From the NCBI RefSeq assembly GCF_027483985.1, contig NZ_JAIXTJ010000020.1, positions 1 to 64,000 of the forward strand: 64,000 nucleotides of DNA, read 5' to 3'. Both the position numbers and the translations under genes were made by a program. The notes under the pieces were generated by a model. The model ran no database searches, had not been told where the DNA came from, and was given only the letters and a program-made list of their open reading frames with translations. Numbering within the stretch: position 1 is the first letter of the stretch; the number at the start of each line of letters is the position of its first letter. Of the stretch, positions 55,391 to 64,000 are shown piece after piece. The DNA comes from Flavobacterium sp. (GTDB lineage Bacteria > Bacteroidota > Bacteroidia > Flavobacteriales > Flavobacteriaceae).

Positions 55391-55425
55391 AAAAAATAAC
55401 CCGAAATTTCAATTGAACTTTCGGG
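55391..55425 (-). terminator. Terminator of ftsZ
   Basis: CCCGAAA / TTTCGGG plus an inner TTC/GAA stem, followed on the minus strand by TTATTTTTTTT. It starts 26 nt after the ftsZ stop. Confidence 0.85.
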
Positions 55426-55450
55426 CTACTCATTTTTAATTAACTTATGA

Positions 55451-57391
55451 TTAATCTACATTATCGTGAAGGAATGAATTGTTAGAACGTAACTGAATAT
55501 CGTCGTTACTATCGGTTCCTAATGACATTCTTGAATTGTTGTTTAGGCTTTGATTTTCTGTTAAATCTACTCCTAATCTTTTGTATGCTGGCTCTCTTTC
55601 AAGTTCGTCAACTCTAGATGGGTTGTTGTGAAACTTGTAATTGAATTCTTTTAATTTACGTCTTCTTTCGTCGGCACGTAGTTTCAACGTTTCTTCGATA
55701 GTCATTTCCATTGGAGAAATATCAGAATGTGTAGCGTAAGATGGTTTTGCTGGTTCAGCTACTTTCATTGTGAAATTTAAAGACTCTTCTATTGGTTCTT
55801 CTATTTTCGCAACTGGTTTAGAAGCCAATAAATCGTTTTCAATTTCCATATATTCTTCAAGAGAATATTTGATTACTCCGTTTTGATTAACCTCAGTTAC
55901 TGGAACAAATTCAACATGCTCATTAACTTTAATATCTTTTGTTTCAGCAGATAAGTCTAAAATAATTCGATCTTCTTCCACTTTATTTTGAACTGGTGTT
56001 GCAATTGGTAAATCAAAAGAGAATGTAATTTGTTCTTCTTCTCTAGCAACAACTTGTGGTTCAACCACTTTAATTTCGTTTACCGCTGGAGTTGTAAAAG
56101 TAAAATCGATATCTTTTATAGGAGAAACGATTTCGAACGTTACATCTAAATTGCGGATGAAATCATTCATTGCAATAAGCTCGTTTTCATTAACTTTAGC
56201 AATAACTGGCTCTGGTTTTACCTCTTCTTCGATCAATTCAAAAACAATTTTTTCTTCTTTTACTTCGGCAGTAACTTCAATTGGAGTCGCTACCTTCGAT
56301 TGAAAAAAATCAATTGGTTTTTGCGTTAAGTCGCGAACTAATTTTTGTTCGTCTTCTAAAGAATGAATAATTTTTTGAGGTTCAACATTTACGATTTCAG
56401 CTTGTTGTTCTACATTAAAACCTGTAGCAATAATAGTAACTGCAATAGCCTCACCGTGAGCTTCATCTTCACCAACACCCATAATAATATTGGCGTTGTG
56501 ACCTGCTTCTGCTTGAATATGGTCATTAATTTCTCCGATTTCGTCGATAGTAATTTCGTGTGTACCAGAAACGATAAGCAACAATACGTTTTTAGCACCT
56601 TTAATTTTATTATCATTTAACAATGGAGAATCTAAAGCAGAAACGATAGCATCTTTTGCTCTGTTTTCACCACTTGCGATAGCTGAACCCATTATTGCAG
56701 TTCCGCTGTTAGCCAATACCGTTTTAGCATCTTTTAAATCGATATTTTGTGTGTAGTGGTGTGTAATTACTTCAGCAATTCCGCGAGATGCAGTAGCTAA
56801 AACTTCATCAGCTTTAGAGAAACCTGCTTTGAAACCAAGATTTCCATAAACTTCTCTTAATTTATTATTATTGATAACAATTAATGAGTCTACTTGTTTT
56901 CTTAATCTTTCAACTCCAGCTAATGCTTGGTCTTGACGCACTTTTCCTTCAAATTGAAATGGAATTGTAACAATACCAACGGTAAGAATATCTCTTTCTT
57001 TAGCTAATTGAGCAATTACCGGCGCAGCACCAGTTCCTGTTCCACCACCCATTCCTGCAGTGATGAAAACCATTTTGGTATTGCTGTCTAACATTTTTTC
57101 AATTTCATCAACGCTTTCAATTGCTGATTGTTGTCCAACATCAGGATTTGCACCAGCACCAAGACCTTCGGTTAAGTTTACACCTAACTGAATTTTATTT
57201 GGCACAGGACTATTTTGTAATGCCTGAGAATCAGTATTACAAACGATGAAATCTACACCTTTGATTCCTTGTTTAAACATGTGGTTGATTGCGTTGCTTC
57301 CACCGCCACCAACTCCGATAACTTTAATAACATTTGATTGATTTTTAGGTAAATCAAATGAGATGCTTCCAAATTCTGAGTTGCTTATCAT
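55451..57391 (-). CDS. ftsZ: Cell division protein FtsZ
   Basis: 646 residues. The GTPase domain (about 18-330) has GVGGGGSNAINHM, the tubulin signature GGGTGTG (115-121) and NNNKLREVYGNL. The C-terminal linker (about 330-625) is very long and acidic, with many Val/Glu/Pro segments, and ends with the FtsA-binding peptide type of flavobacteria (SNNSFLHDNVD). FtsZ assembles the division ring. The tail is about 300 residues, much longer than the linker of E. coli. A terminator follows; the upstream spacer is built of 7-nt repeats. Confidence 0.98.
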   Translation of the reverse strand: MISNSEFGSISFDLPKNQSNVIKVIGVGGGGSNAINHMFKQGIKGVDFIVCNTDSQALQNSPVPNKIQLGVNLTEGLGAGANPDVGQQSAIESVDEIEKMLDSNTKMVFITAGMGGGTGTGAAPVIAQLAKERDILTVGIVTIPFQFEGKVRQDQALAGVERLRKQVDSLIVINNNKLREVYGNLGFKAGFSKADEVLATASRGIAEVITHHYTQNIDLKDAKTVLANSGTAIMGSAIASGENRAKDAIVSALDSPLLNDNKIKGAKNVLLLIVSGTHEITIDEIGEINDHIQAEAGHNANIIMGVGEDEAHGEAIAVTIIATGFNVEQQAEIVNVEPQKIIHSLEDEQKLVRDLTQKPIDFFQSKVATPIEVTAEVKEEKIVFELIEEEVKPEPVIAKVNENELIAMNDFIRNLDVTFEIVSPIKDIDFTFTTPAVNEIKVVEPQVVAREEEQITFSFDLPIATPVQNKVEEDRIILDLSAETKDIKVNEHVEFVPVTEVNQNGVIKYSLEEYMEIENDLLASKPVAKIEEPIEESLNFTMKVAEPAKPSYATHSDISPMEMTIEETLKLRADERRRKLKEFNYKFHNNPSRVDELEREPAYKRLGVDLTENQSLNNNSRMSLGTDSNDDIQLRSNNSFLHDNVD

Positions 57392-57439
57392 AATTTATAA
57401 AGGTTTGAATCCTCCGGATTCGTTATTGTCTTTATTATT

Positions 57440-57488
57440 AACTGTTACTTAAAACTGCTAACTTTTATTCTGTATTCTTGTTTTGTTT
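57440..57488. repeat. 7-nt phased block 1 in the ftsA-ftsZ spacer
   Basis: Seven units in register such as AACTGTT and ACTTAAA, with ACT or TTCT recurring at the same place in most units. It lies about 50-100 nt before the ftsZ ATG. Confidence 0.65.
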
Positions 57489-57497
57489 TTCTTTTTA

Positions 57498-57532
57498 AAT
57501 CTAATATTTGATATTTTAAATCTAATATTAAT
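57498..57532. repeat. 7-nt phased block 2 in the ftsA-ftsZ spacer
   Basis: AATCTAA occurs twice, 21 nt apart, with TATT-type units between, in exact phase. The block runs into the ftsA stop codon. Confidence 0.8.
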
Positions 57533-58917
57533 TACTCTGCGTTGTCTAAGAAATCTTTGATTTTATCAACATACTTATCAAAAAATGATTTTCTGATTTT
57601 ACCTTCTGTTGTTTCCAATTCTTTTTCAACTTTATTTTCAATTGGTGCTTCTTGTTGTTGAACAACTTCCTGTACTTCTTCTACAACTGGTTTAACAATT
57701 GGTCTTGGTTGTGGAATAGCTTGACTCAATTCTAATTTATAAGCGCTTTGCGTATTATTTGCAACACTATTCATAACTAATCCAACTGCTGTAGCAAACA
57801 ATGGACTTGAAATATCATCGCTTGAATTTCCTGCCAAATGTTCGTTTGGATATCCAATTCTAGTATCCATTCCTGTGATGTATTCCACTAATTGTTTAAT
57901 GTGTTGCAATTGTGCGCCACCGCCTGTAAGAACAATTCCTGCAATCAATTTTTTTCTTGGATCTTCGTGTCCGTAAACTTTGATTTCAGTAAAAACTTGC
58001 TCAATAATTTCAACCACACGAGCGTGAATGATTTTAGATAAGTTTTTCAAAGAAATTTCTTTTGGTTCTCTACCTCGTAATCCTGGAATTGAAACAATTT
58101 CGTTGTCTCTATTTTCACCTGGCCAAGCCGAACCGAATTTTACTTTCAGTAATTCTGCTTGTTTTTCGATGATTGAACAACCTTCTTTAATATCTTCTGT
58201 AATCACATTTCCTCCGAAAGGAATTACTGCTGTGTGGCGAATGATTCCGTCTTTAAAAATTGCCAAATCCGTTGTTCCACCACCAATATCTATTAAAGCA
58301 ACACCTGCTTCTTTTTCTTCTTGACTTAAAACCGCATCTGCTGAAGCTAAAGGTTCTAATGTTAATCCTGACAATTCAATTCCAGAACTTTGGATGCATC
58401 TTCCCACATTTCTGATCGAAGCTGCTTGTCCAACAACCACGTGAAAACTTGCTTCCAATCGTCCACCATACATACCAATTGGTTCTTTGATTTCAGATTG
58501 TCCGTCGATTTTGAATTCTTGTGGCAACACGTGAATAATTTCTTCACCTGGCAACATTGCTAATTTATTAACTTGATCAATTAGTAATTGAATATCTTTA
58601 CCGCTAATTACTTCTTCTGGATTGCTTCTACTGATGTAATCCGTGTGTTGAATACTACGAATGTGTTGTCCAGCAATACCAACAACGCAATCATTAATTT
58701 TGTATCCTGAGTTTTCTTCCGCTTCTAAAACTGCTTGTTGGATGGATTGAATGGTTTGTGTAATATTATTTACTACACCACGAGCTACACCTAAACTTTT
58801 GGCTTTTCCAAGGCCTAAAATTTCAAGTTTGCCGTACTCATTTTTCTTACCAATCATCGCTACGATTTTCGTAGTTCCGATGTCTAAACCAACTGCAATG
58901 TTTTCTCTGTTCTCCAT
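57532..58917 (-). CDS. ftsA: Cell division protein FtsA
   Basis: 461 residues of the actin fold. ATP-site motifs: VGLDIGTTKIVAMIG near the N-terminus, ALIDIGGGTTDLAIF, and GIVLTGGGAQLQHI. The 1C domain lies at about 85-165. The C-terminal amphipathic stretch (KIRKSFFDKYVDKIKDFLDNAE) should bind the membrane. FtsA tethers FtsZ. About 45 residues before that stretch are Gln/Glu/Val-rich linker. Confidence 0.97.
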   Translation of the reverse strand: MENRENIAVGLDIGTTKIVAMIGKKNEYGKLEILGLGKAKSLGVARGVVNNITQTIQSIQQAVLEAEENSGYKINDCVVGIAGQHIRSIQHTDYISRSNPEEVISGKDIQLLIDQVNKLAMLPGEEIIHVLPQEFKIDGQSEIKEPIGMYGGRLEASFHVVVGQAASIRNVGRCIQSSGIELSGLTLEPLASADAVLSQEEKEAGVALIDIGGGTTDLAIFKDGIIRHTAVIPFGGNVITEDIKEGCSIIEKQAELLKVKFGSAWPGENRDNEIVSIPGLRGREPKEISLKNLSKIIHARVVEIIEQVFTEIKVYGHEDPRKKLIAGIVLTGGGAQLQHIKQLVEYITGMDTRIGYPNEHLAGNSSDDISSPLFATAVGLVMNSVANNTQSAYKLELSQAIPQPRPIVKPVVEEVQEVVQQQEAPIENKVEKELETTEGKIRKSFFDKYVDKIKDFLDNAE

Positions 58918-58982
58918 ATTGTCAACTAATTTACTCGATACAATATTTATTCTATATCTACTTCTTTAATTTCCTAACGTTG

Positions 58983-59705
58983 TTATTTTGTGCAAACAAC
59001 TTGATGTGTGAAAATCAAATTTATTTTCTTGTAATTATTAAGCGTTGTATCTAAAACTGCTTTTTGAAAAAACGCTTTATAATTATTAAATTTCTTTTCT
59101 TCGTTTACCATTTTGCCAAACTCGATTTTAAAATCATAGTTTCTGTTCGTCATTATTAGGCTCGCATCGGGCAAAACTTGCACACCAATGATATTTTTCT
59201 TTAAAAATTCATCGTTGTAAATCATCTTCAAAACTTCGGATAATTTCTTCTTATTTGTGTTGTCAATAACCCCCGAAATTAGCGGTACTCTAGCGGTACT
59301 TACGTTTGAAAGTGGCATCTTATTCCCTTCATAATCAATGTAGAAAGAACCATTCTCATTAAATACTCTAGCTATGGGTGTTTTTGGTTTCACCTCCGCT
59401 TTTAGAACACCATCAACACTTACAAAAACTTCTGATTTTTCAACCATAGGATGTTTGTTGATAGAATTTTCCAATTTGTTCAAATTTAAGTCCGATTTTT
59501 CAATGGTTTTCACGTCGGAACTATTTTCTATTAACAATTTATTAACCGATTCTTGTTTAACAAAATTGACGTTATCTCCAACAAAAATCACTTCTGATTT
59601 CTTTAATTTACGATGTGAATTTCTATTTGACGTAAACGAATACAGAAAAACAACCAATGCAAACATTAGTATTAATCGGATATTGTTCCATTTTAGAAAT
59701 TTCAT
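58983..59705 (-). CDS. ftsQ: Cell division protein FtsQ
   Basis: 240 residues. One N-terminal membrane helix (about 9-25) and a periplasmic POTRA/FtsQ part with SDVKTIEKSDLNLNKLENSINKHPMVEKSEVFVSVDGVLKAEVKPKTPIARVF, the recognisable core. It links the division ring to wall synthesis. It lies between murC and ftsA in the normal dcw order. Confidence 0.92.
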   Translation of the reverse strand: MKFLKWNNIRLILMFALVVFLYSFTSNRNSHRKLKKSEVIFVGDNVNFVKQESVNKLLIENSSDVKTIEKSDLNLNKLENSINKHPMVEKSEVFVSVDGVLKAEVKPKTPIARVFNENGSFYIDYEGNKMPLSNVSTARVPLISGVIDNTNKKKLSEVLKMIYNDEFLKKNIIGVQVLPDASLIMTNRNYDFKIEFGKMVNEEKKFNNYKAFFQKAVLDTTLNNYKKINLIFTHQVVCTK

Positions 59706-59741
59706 AATTATTTATTTTTTTAATTCAACTTCAATTGAAAA

Positions 59742-61085
59742 TTATTCAGCTAAAGCTCTTTTTATTGATGGTACTAATTCGCCAATATCGCCTGCTCCAA
59801 TCGTAACAATGATCTTCGCATCACTTTCTAAAATTGTGCCAATTAATGCTTCTTTTGAAACTAATTTTTTATCATCATTTGTCATCTTCGACATTAACCA
59901 TGAAGTTGTAATTCCTTCCATTGGTAATTCTCTTGCTGGATAAATATCTAGTAAAAGAACTTCATCAAATTGCGATAAACTTTTAGCAAAATCGTCTGCA
60001 AAATCTTTGGTTCTACTAAACAAATGTGGTTGAAAAATAGCCAAAACTTTTTGATTTGGATACAATTCTCTCACGGCTTGATGAACCGCATTAATTTCTG
60101 TTGGATGATGTGCATAATCATCTATATAAACGCGATTCTCTGATTTTATTTGATACGAAAATCTTCTTTGTACACCTTTAAATGTGGCTAAAGCTTTGGC
60201 TATGGATTCGGTTGGAGTTCCATAAGTTTTAGCCATTGCTAAGGCCATTAGCGCATTCATTAAATTATGATGTCCTGGTAAACCAAAAGCGATATCTTTT
60301 ATTATTTCTGTTGGTGTTTGAACATCAAAAACGTACGCACTATTTTCTATTCGAATATTGAATGCTTTGAACGTTGCTTCTTCATTAATTGCTATGGTCA
60401 AACCTTCTAAATCCAATCCATTTGGGACAAATATTTTGGTTTTATCCTGCACTTTATTGGCAAATTCTCTAAACGAATCTTCGATTGCAGAAGCATCGCC
60501 GTAAATATCTAAATGATCTGCATCCATTGAGGTTACACAAGCAATATTGGGATGTAAATGCAAGAACGATCTATCAAATTCATCGGCTTCAACAACGGTT
60601 ATTGTTTTGCCGCTTCCGATTAAATTAGAGTGATAATTTTCTACAATTCCGCCAAGGAACGCAGTAACATCAGCTCCACTTTCGTACAAAATATGACCAA
60701 GAATACTTGATGTGGTTGTTTTACCGTGTGTTCCTGCAACTGCAAAACAGAACGTATCTTTTGTAATCAAACCAAGAACTTCAGCTCTCTTTTTAATTAC
60801 GTAATCTCTTTCAAGAAAATAATTCCATTCTGAATGAGAAACTGGAACCGCTGGTGTAACAATTACCAAAGTATTTTCCGCATAATAATCAGCAGGAATT
60901 GCCGCAATTGAATCTTCAAAATGAATGTTCATTCCGCCAGCGATCAATTCGTCGGTTAACATCGTTGGTGTTTTATCGTAACCCGAAACATTTTTTCCAA
61001 TGTTCTGGAAATAACGAGCCAAAGCACTCATTCCGATGCCTCCAATTCCGATGAAATAGACGTTATGTATTTGATTTAGATTCAT
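59742..61085 (-). CDS. murC: UDP-N-acetylmuramate--L-alanine ligase
   Basis: 447 residues from the ATG at 61085; a GTG six codons upstream is possible but less likely. Seen: YFIGIGGIGMSALARYF, the ATP loop GTHGKTTTSSIL, EADEFDRSFLHLHPNIACVTSMDADHLDIYG, DDYAHHPTEI and FQPHLFSRTKDF. It joins L-Ala to UDP-MurNAc in the cytoplasm, the first peptide step of peptidoglycan synthesis. Confidence 0.98.
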   Translation of the reverse strand: MNLNQIHNVYFIGIGGIGMSALARYFQNIGKNVSGYDKTPTMLTDELIAGGMNIHFEDSIAAIPADYYAENTLVIVTPAVPVSHSEWNYFLERDYVIKKRAEVLGLITKDTFCFAVAGTHGKTTTSSILGHILYESGADVTAFLGGIVENYHSNLIGSGKTITVVEADEFDRSFLHLHPNIACVTSMDADHLDIYGDASAIEDSFREFANKVQDKTKIFVPNGLDLEGLTIAINEEATFKAFNIRIENSAYVFDVQTPTEIIKDIAFGLPGHHNLMNALMALAMAKTYGTPTESIAKALATFKGVQRRFSYQIKSENRVYIDDYAHHPTEINAVHQAVRELYPNQKVLAIFQPHLFSRTKDFADDFAKSLSQFDEVLLLDIYPARELPMEGITTSWLMSKMTNDDKKLVSKEALIGTILESDAKIIVTIGAGDIGELVPSIKRALAE

Positions 61086-61155
61086 TTTTCTTTTTTTTGA
61101 CACGAATTTCTCGAATTTTCTCGAATGATTTTGATTGCGAAAATTGCACGAACTA

Positions 61156-61329
61156 TTAATCTATTATTGATTCATAAATTAAATATATTCCAAAAGCTGT
61201 TGATCCAATACCTGCAATAATTCCTCTAAAATCATTAATATCTTTATTTTTCCTTCTTTTATAAAACACATACAATAATATTAAAATACCAATGACAAGA
61301 AATATTAAACCTTTAAAAGTTGTTTTCAT
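61156..61329 (-). CDS. 57-residue two-helix membrane protein between murG and murC
   Basis: A complete frame from ATG 61329 to TAA 61156. The N-terminal helix (TFKGLIFLVIGILILLYVFY) is followed by a basic loop KRRKNKDIND and a second helix (RGIIAGIGSTAFGIYLIYES). Two hydrophobic segments with a positive loop between them and a normal start fit a true small membrane protein. No family recognised. It sits in the division cluster on the same strand; codon-level comparison with relatives would show whether it is kept. Confidence 0.6.
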   Translation of the reverse strand: MKTTFKGLIFLVIGILILLYVFYKRRKNKDINDFRGIIAGIGSTAFGIYLIYESIID

Positions 61330-61343
61330 ACTTTAATTTAAAA

Positions 61344-61399
61344 TTCAACTTCAAAAATCAATCTCAAAATTCAAAATGTAAATTTGATTTTTGAAATTG
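61344..61399. repeat. 7-nt phased block upstream of the small membrane gene's start and after murG
   Basis: Units TTCAACT, TCAAAAA, and then CAAAATT, CAAAATG types keep 7-nt phase for eight units. The 3' part also has GCTATTGT repeated 12 nt apart next to the murG stop. Weaker than the blocks at 54.7 and 50.1 kb. Confidence 0.55.
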
Positions 61400-61411
61400 C
61401 TATTGTCATTG

Positions 61412-62503
61412 CTATTGTATTAGTTTTACTATCTGTTCAACTATATCTTTTGTTGCGTTTGGCTTGGCTAATTTTTTCATGTTTTCGCTAAGACTTTTTT
61501 GTAAATTTTCATCGTGAATTAGTTTATTGAAAACCGATTCGAATTTTTCGTCTAGCTCACTTTCCTTTAATAATAAAGCACCATTTTTATCTACAATTGC
61601 TTTAGCATTTTTGGTTTGATGGTCTTCAGCTACATTTGGTGATGGAATAAAAATAGTCGGTTTTCCTACCAAACATAATTCAGAAACTGATGAAGCTCCA
61701 GCGCGAGAAATCACGAAATCTGCCGCAGCATAAATCAAATCCATTCTGTCAATAAATGAAACTACTTGAACATTTTCCGTTTCAGAAAAATGCTTGTAAT
61801 CTGACATATATAAATTACCACATTGCCAAATTATTTGCAAATTGTTATTGCGCAAAAAATCAAGTTCTTTTGCAATTAATTGATTTATTCTTCGAGCACC
61901 TAAACTTCCGCCAATGATTAGTAATGTCTTTTTATTTTCATCTAAATTGAAATAAGACAAAGCTTCACTTCTTTTAGAATCGATATCTAAAATATCTTGA
62001 CGAACCGGATTTCCTGTAAACACAATCTTATCTTTTGGAAAAAATCGATCTAAATTTTCATAAGCGACACAAATGGCATTGGCTTTTTTACTTAGTAATT
62101 TATTGGTAATTCCAGGATAGGAATTTTGCTCTTGTATTACTGTTGGAATATTCAAACTATTGGCAATTTGCAATAACGGACCGCTTGCAAAGCCGCCTGT
62201 TCCAATAACAACATCTGGTTTGAACTTTTTAATTATTTTTCGAGATTTCCATAAACTACTAACTAATTTTAATGGAAACATTGCATTTTGTAACGTCAAC
62301 TTTCTTTGCAAACCTGCAATCCAAATTCCTTCAATAGCATAACCCGATTGAGGTACTTTCTGCATTTCCATTTTGTCTTGTGCTCCTACAAATAGGAACT
62401 CTGCCTCTGGAAAACGCGATTTTAATTCGTTAGCAATAGCAATTGCAGGATAGATATGTCCACCTGTTCCGCCACCACTTAAAATAAATTTTAATTTTTT
62501 CAT
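61412..62503 (-). CDS. murG: Undecaprenyldiphospho-muramoylpentapeptide N-acetylglucosaminyltransferase
   Basis: 363 residues, GT-B fold. Seen: [63 protein letters not shown] and [35 protein letters not shown]. It makes lipid II from lipid I at the inner membrane face. Follows ftsW after a 99-nt spacer. Confidence 0.98.
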   Translation of the reverse strand: MKKLKFILSGGGTGGHIYPAIAIANELKSRFPEAEFLFVGAQDKMEMQKVPQSGYAIEGIWIAGLQRKLTLQNAMFPLKLVSSLWKSRKIIKKFKPDVVIGTGGFASGPLLQIANSLNIPTVIQEQNSYPGITNKLLSKKANAICVAYENLDRFFPKDKIVFTGNPVRQDILDIDSKRSEALSYFNLDENKKTLLIIGGSLGARRINQLIAKELDFLRNNNLQIIWQCGNLYMSDYKHFSETENVQVVSFIDRMDLIYAAADFVISRAGASSVSELCLVGKPTIFIPSPNVAEDHQTKNAKAIVDKNGALLLKESELDEKFESVFNKLIHDENLQKSLSENMKKLAKPNATKDIVEQIVKLIQ

Positions 62504-62512
62504 ATTTTAAAC

Positions 62513-62532
62513 ACGAATTTGTACGAATTTGC
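62513..62532. repeat. Two 10-nt direct repeats in the ftsW-murG spacer
   Basis: ACGAATTTGT and ACGAATTTGC follow in tandem 10 nt before and after position 62522, just upstream of murG. A similar CTCGAATTT-type repeat with period 10 precedes the murC start (61100-61130). Confidence 0.6.
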
Positions 62533-62602
62533 AATAAACGTTATACTCCGCTGGAGTTTTTAATTCATTTTGGTTTTTTTTTCTCTGCTGGAATTTGTAA
62601 CT

Positions 62603-63985
62603 CTAATTTCTTTTTCGCATTCCTTTTATGGCTAACATTGGATTTTCTTCTATTGAATAATCTTCTTCCATTATTTTACCCTTTATGGATGCTTTCATTT
62701 GGTTAATCTTTTCTTGATTTTCATCAACTTCATTCCTTGCTTCCTCTTCTACACCGTTTAGTTCTCGGTCGATGATTCTTTGTAATACTTCATCTCTTTT
62801 CTTCTTCTCTTCGAGTTCTTTTTCGGCTAATTCTAGTTCTTTAGCAATTTCCTCTTCTTTTTTGGTAACGCTTAGAATAATTCCGAGAGCAATACAAGTC
62901 ATCCAAACAGAACTTCCTCCTGAACTAATTAAAGGTAAGGTTTGTCCAGTAACAGGCAACAACTCGACTGCAACAGCCATATTGATTAATGCTTGAAATA
63001 TTATTGGAAAACCGAGTCCGACGACGACTAATTTTCCGAAAAGCGAATTCGCTTTGTGCGATGCTACCACAAATCGGAATAATAACATTAAGTAGAAAAA
63101 CAAAACTGTTAGCGCACCAAAAAGTCCGAATTCTTCCACAATTATGGCGAAAATAAAATCGGAAGAAGATTGCGGTAAAAAGTTCTTTTGAACACTTTTT
63201 CCTGGTCCGAGTCCGTAAATTTCACCTGAAGCTATTGCAATTTTTGCTTTCTCAATTTGATAATCATCTTCATCTGGTTTATCGCTTGTAAAATTATCAA
63301 TACGACTAATCCAAGTATCGACACGATTAGGAAAAGCATCTGGGAATTTTTTTGCAATTAGAATGAAAAACAATCCTAAAAGCAATCCTGTTCCTAGAAT
63401 AATTCCGATGTATTTTAATGGGTATTTACCAATAAAAGTCAGCATAATAACCATTGAAAAAATCAATGCTGCTGTAGAAAAGTTAGCTGGAAAAATTAAT
63501 CCAACTGTTATAAACACTGGCGTCCACAGATCAATCAACGATTGTTTAAAATCGGGTGCAACCTCTCTTGATTTCGATAAATATCTCGCCACAAAAATAT
63601 ACAACACAATTGCTGCAAAGGTTGATGTTTGAAAGGATATCCCGATAAACGGAATTTGAATCCAACGACTGGCATTTGCTCCGTCAATAACGGTTCCTTT
63701 TACTAAAGTATACACCAATAAAACCCAAACAATTGGCAATGCAATTCGTGAAATTCCTCTAAAATAATGATAAGGAATTTTATGAACTTGATAAATTATA
63801 ACGAAACCAATAGTAATGTGAATAGCGTGTTTTAGCAGATAGGTCAAAGCATTTCCTGAGCCGTGACGCATATAAGCCAAATTGCTACTCGCACTAAAAA
63901 CAGGCATAAAAGAGAACAACGCCAAAAGAGCCACAAATGCCCAAATGACTTTATCTCCGTATAGTCTGCTTATTAGTTGTTTCAT
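62603..63985 (-). CDS. ftsW: Peptidoglycan polymerase FtsW (SEDS family)
   Basis: 460 residues. About ten membrane helices. Seen: GSGNALTYLLKHAIHI, WIQIPFIGISFQTS, ASGEIYGLGPGKSVQKNFLPQSSSDFIFAIIVEEFG and ETINMAVAVELLPVTGQTLPLISSGGSS, the SEDS signature. It polymerises septal glycan chains with a class B PBP. After the last helix there is a charged cytoplasmic tail of about 85 residues, rich in Glu/Lys and predicted coiled coil, longer than usual for FtsW. Directly upstream, the window ends inside a TATTAGA-type unit. Confidence 0.95.
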   Translation of the reverse strand: MKQLISRLYGDKVIWAFVALLALFSFMPVFSASSNLAYMRHGSGNALTYLLKHAIHITIGFVIIYQVHKIPYHYFRGISRIALPIVWVLLVYTLVKGTVIDGANASRWIQIPFIGISFQTSTFAAIVLYIFVARYLSKSREVAPDFKQSLIDLWTPVFITVGLIFPANFSTAALIFSMVIMLTFIGKYPLKYIGIILGTGLLLGLFFILIAKKFPDAFPNRVDTWISRIDNFTSDKPDEDDYQIEKAKIAIASGEIYGLGPGKSVQKNFLPQSSSDFIFAIIVEEFGLFGALTVLFFYLMLLFRFVVASHKANSLFGKLVVVGLGFPIIFQALINMAVAVELLPVTGQTLPLISSGGSSVWMTCIALGIILSVTKKEEEIAKELELAEKELEEKKKRDEVLQRIIDRELNGVEEEARNEVDENQEKINQMKASIKGKIMEEDYSIEENPMLAIKGMRKRN

Positions 63986-64000
63986 TTTAATATTAGATAT

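Noticed and set aside
62544..62561. Terminator after ftsW
   Set aside because: The 5-bp hairpin has its T run on the plus strand, while all genes here are on the minus strand.

Overview
The window looks like a chromosomal segment of a Flavobacterium-like bacterium (Bacteroidota). The evidence is low GC, A-rich ribosome-binding regions, promoters of the Bacteroidota type (-7 TAnnTTTG), a short primary sigma factor, a complete gldKLMN block of the type IX secretion system (T9SS) and gliding motor, a T9SS type A C-terminal signal, the flavobacterial exosortase XrtF pair, and the dcw division cluster in the order ftsW-murG-murC-ftsQ-ftsA-ftsZ. No phage, insertion sequence, CRISPR array or rRNA was seen. 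One tRNA (Arg, UCG) is present.

Layout. 1-6.6 kb is a surface region: a large adhesin cut by the left edge, a second DUF11 secreted protein, two overlapping LuxR-type response regulators and a secreted leucine-rich-repeat protein. 6.7-12.6 kb holds small membrane proteins, an ABC-F ATPase, a FemAB/GNAT-like transferase and a FAD oxidoreductase. 12.6-17.4 kb is the gldKLMN operon with its own recognisable promoter and terminator. Upstream of it are topA and an arginase-fold protein that has lost metal ligands. 21.5-28.4 kb on the plus strand carries miaB, an AAA+ sigma-54-type activator, lptE, a TPR-like gene, secG and groES-groEL. 28.4-33.3 kb on the minus strand carries a DedA protein, a three-gene metal (probably copper) set and the XrtF exosortase pair. 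33.4-36.5 kb carries a GAF protein (free Met-sulfoxide reductase type), rpsO and pnp. 36.6-42.4 kb carries a fatty acid desaturase divergent from an HTH regulator, with two palindromes between them, then a giant DUF2339 membrane protein. 42.5-48.9 kb is a four-gene envelope cluster (secreted unknown, STN-type TonB receptor, DUF4249 lipoprotein, macroglobulin-like protein). 49-51.8 kb carries rpoD, rpe and a dihydrouridine synthase. 51.8-55.2 kb carries a T9SS cargo protein, an MtfA-like peptidase, tRNA-Arg and YqeY. 55.4-64 kb is the division/cell-wall cluster, which includes a 57-residue membrane protein between murG and murC.

Three non-coding patterns deserve attention. (1) A dispersed structured element beginning TAGCCCTGA occurs three times on the plus strand (8.5, 21.3 and 55.2 kb). 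It keeps its ends but has a different long perfect or near-perfect hairpin each time, with some compensatory-looking changes. (2) Many spacers contain blocks of degenerate tandem repeats phased at exactly 7 nt (some 8), especially around the dcw cluster, where nearly the whole ftsA-ftsZ spacer is built this way. (3) The desaturase/regulator spacer has two related palindromes whose centres are 52 bp apart, each touching a predicted -7 element, which suggests a dedicated membrane-lipid control circuit.

All functions come from reading the sequence and from knowledge of protein families. No database search was run.
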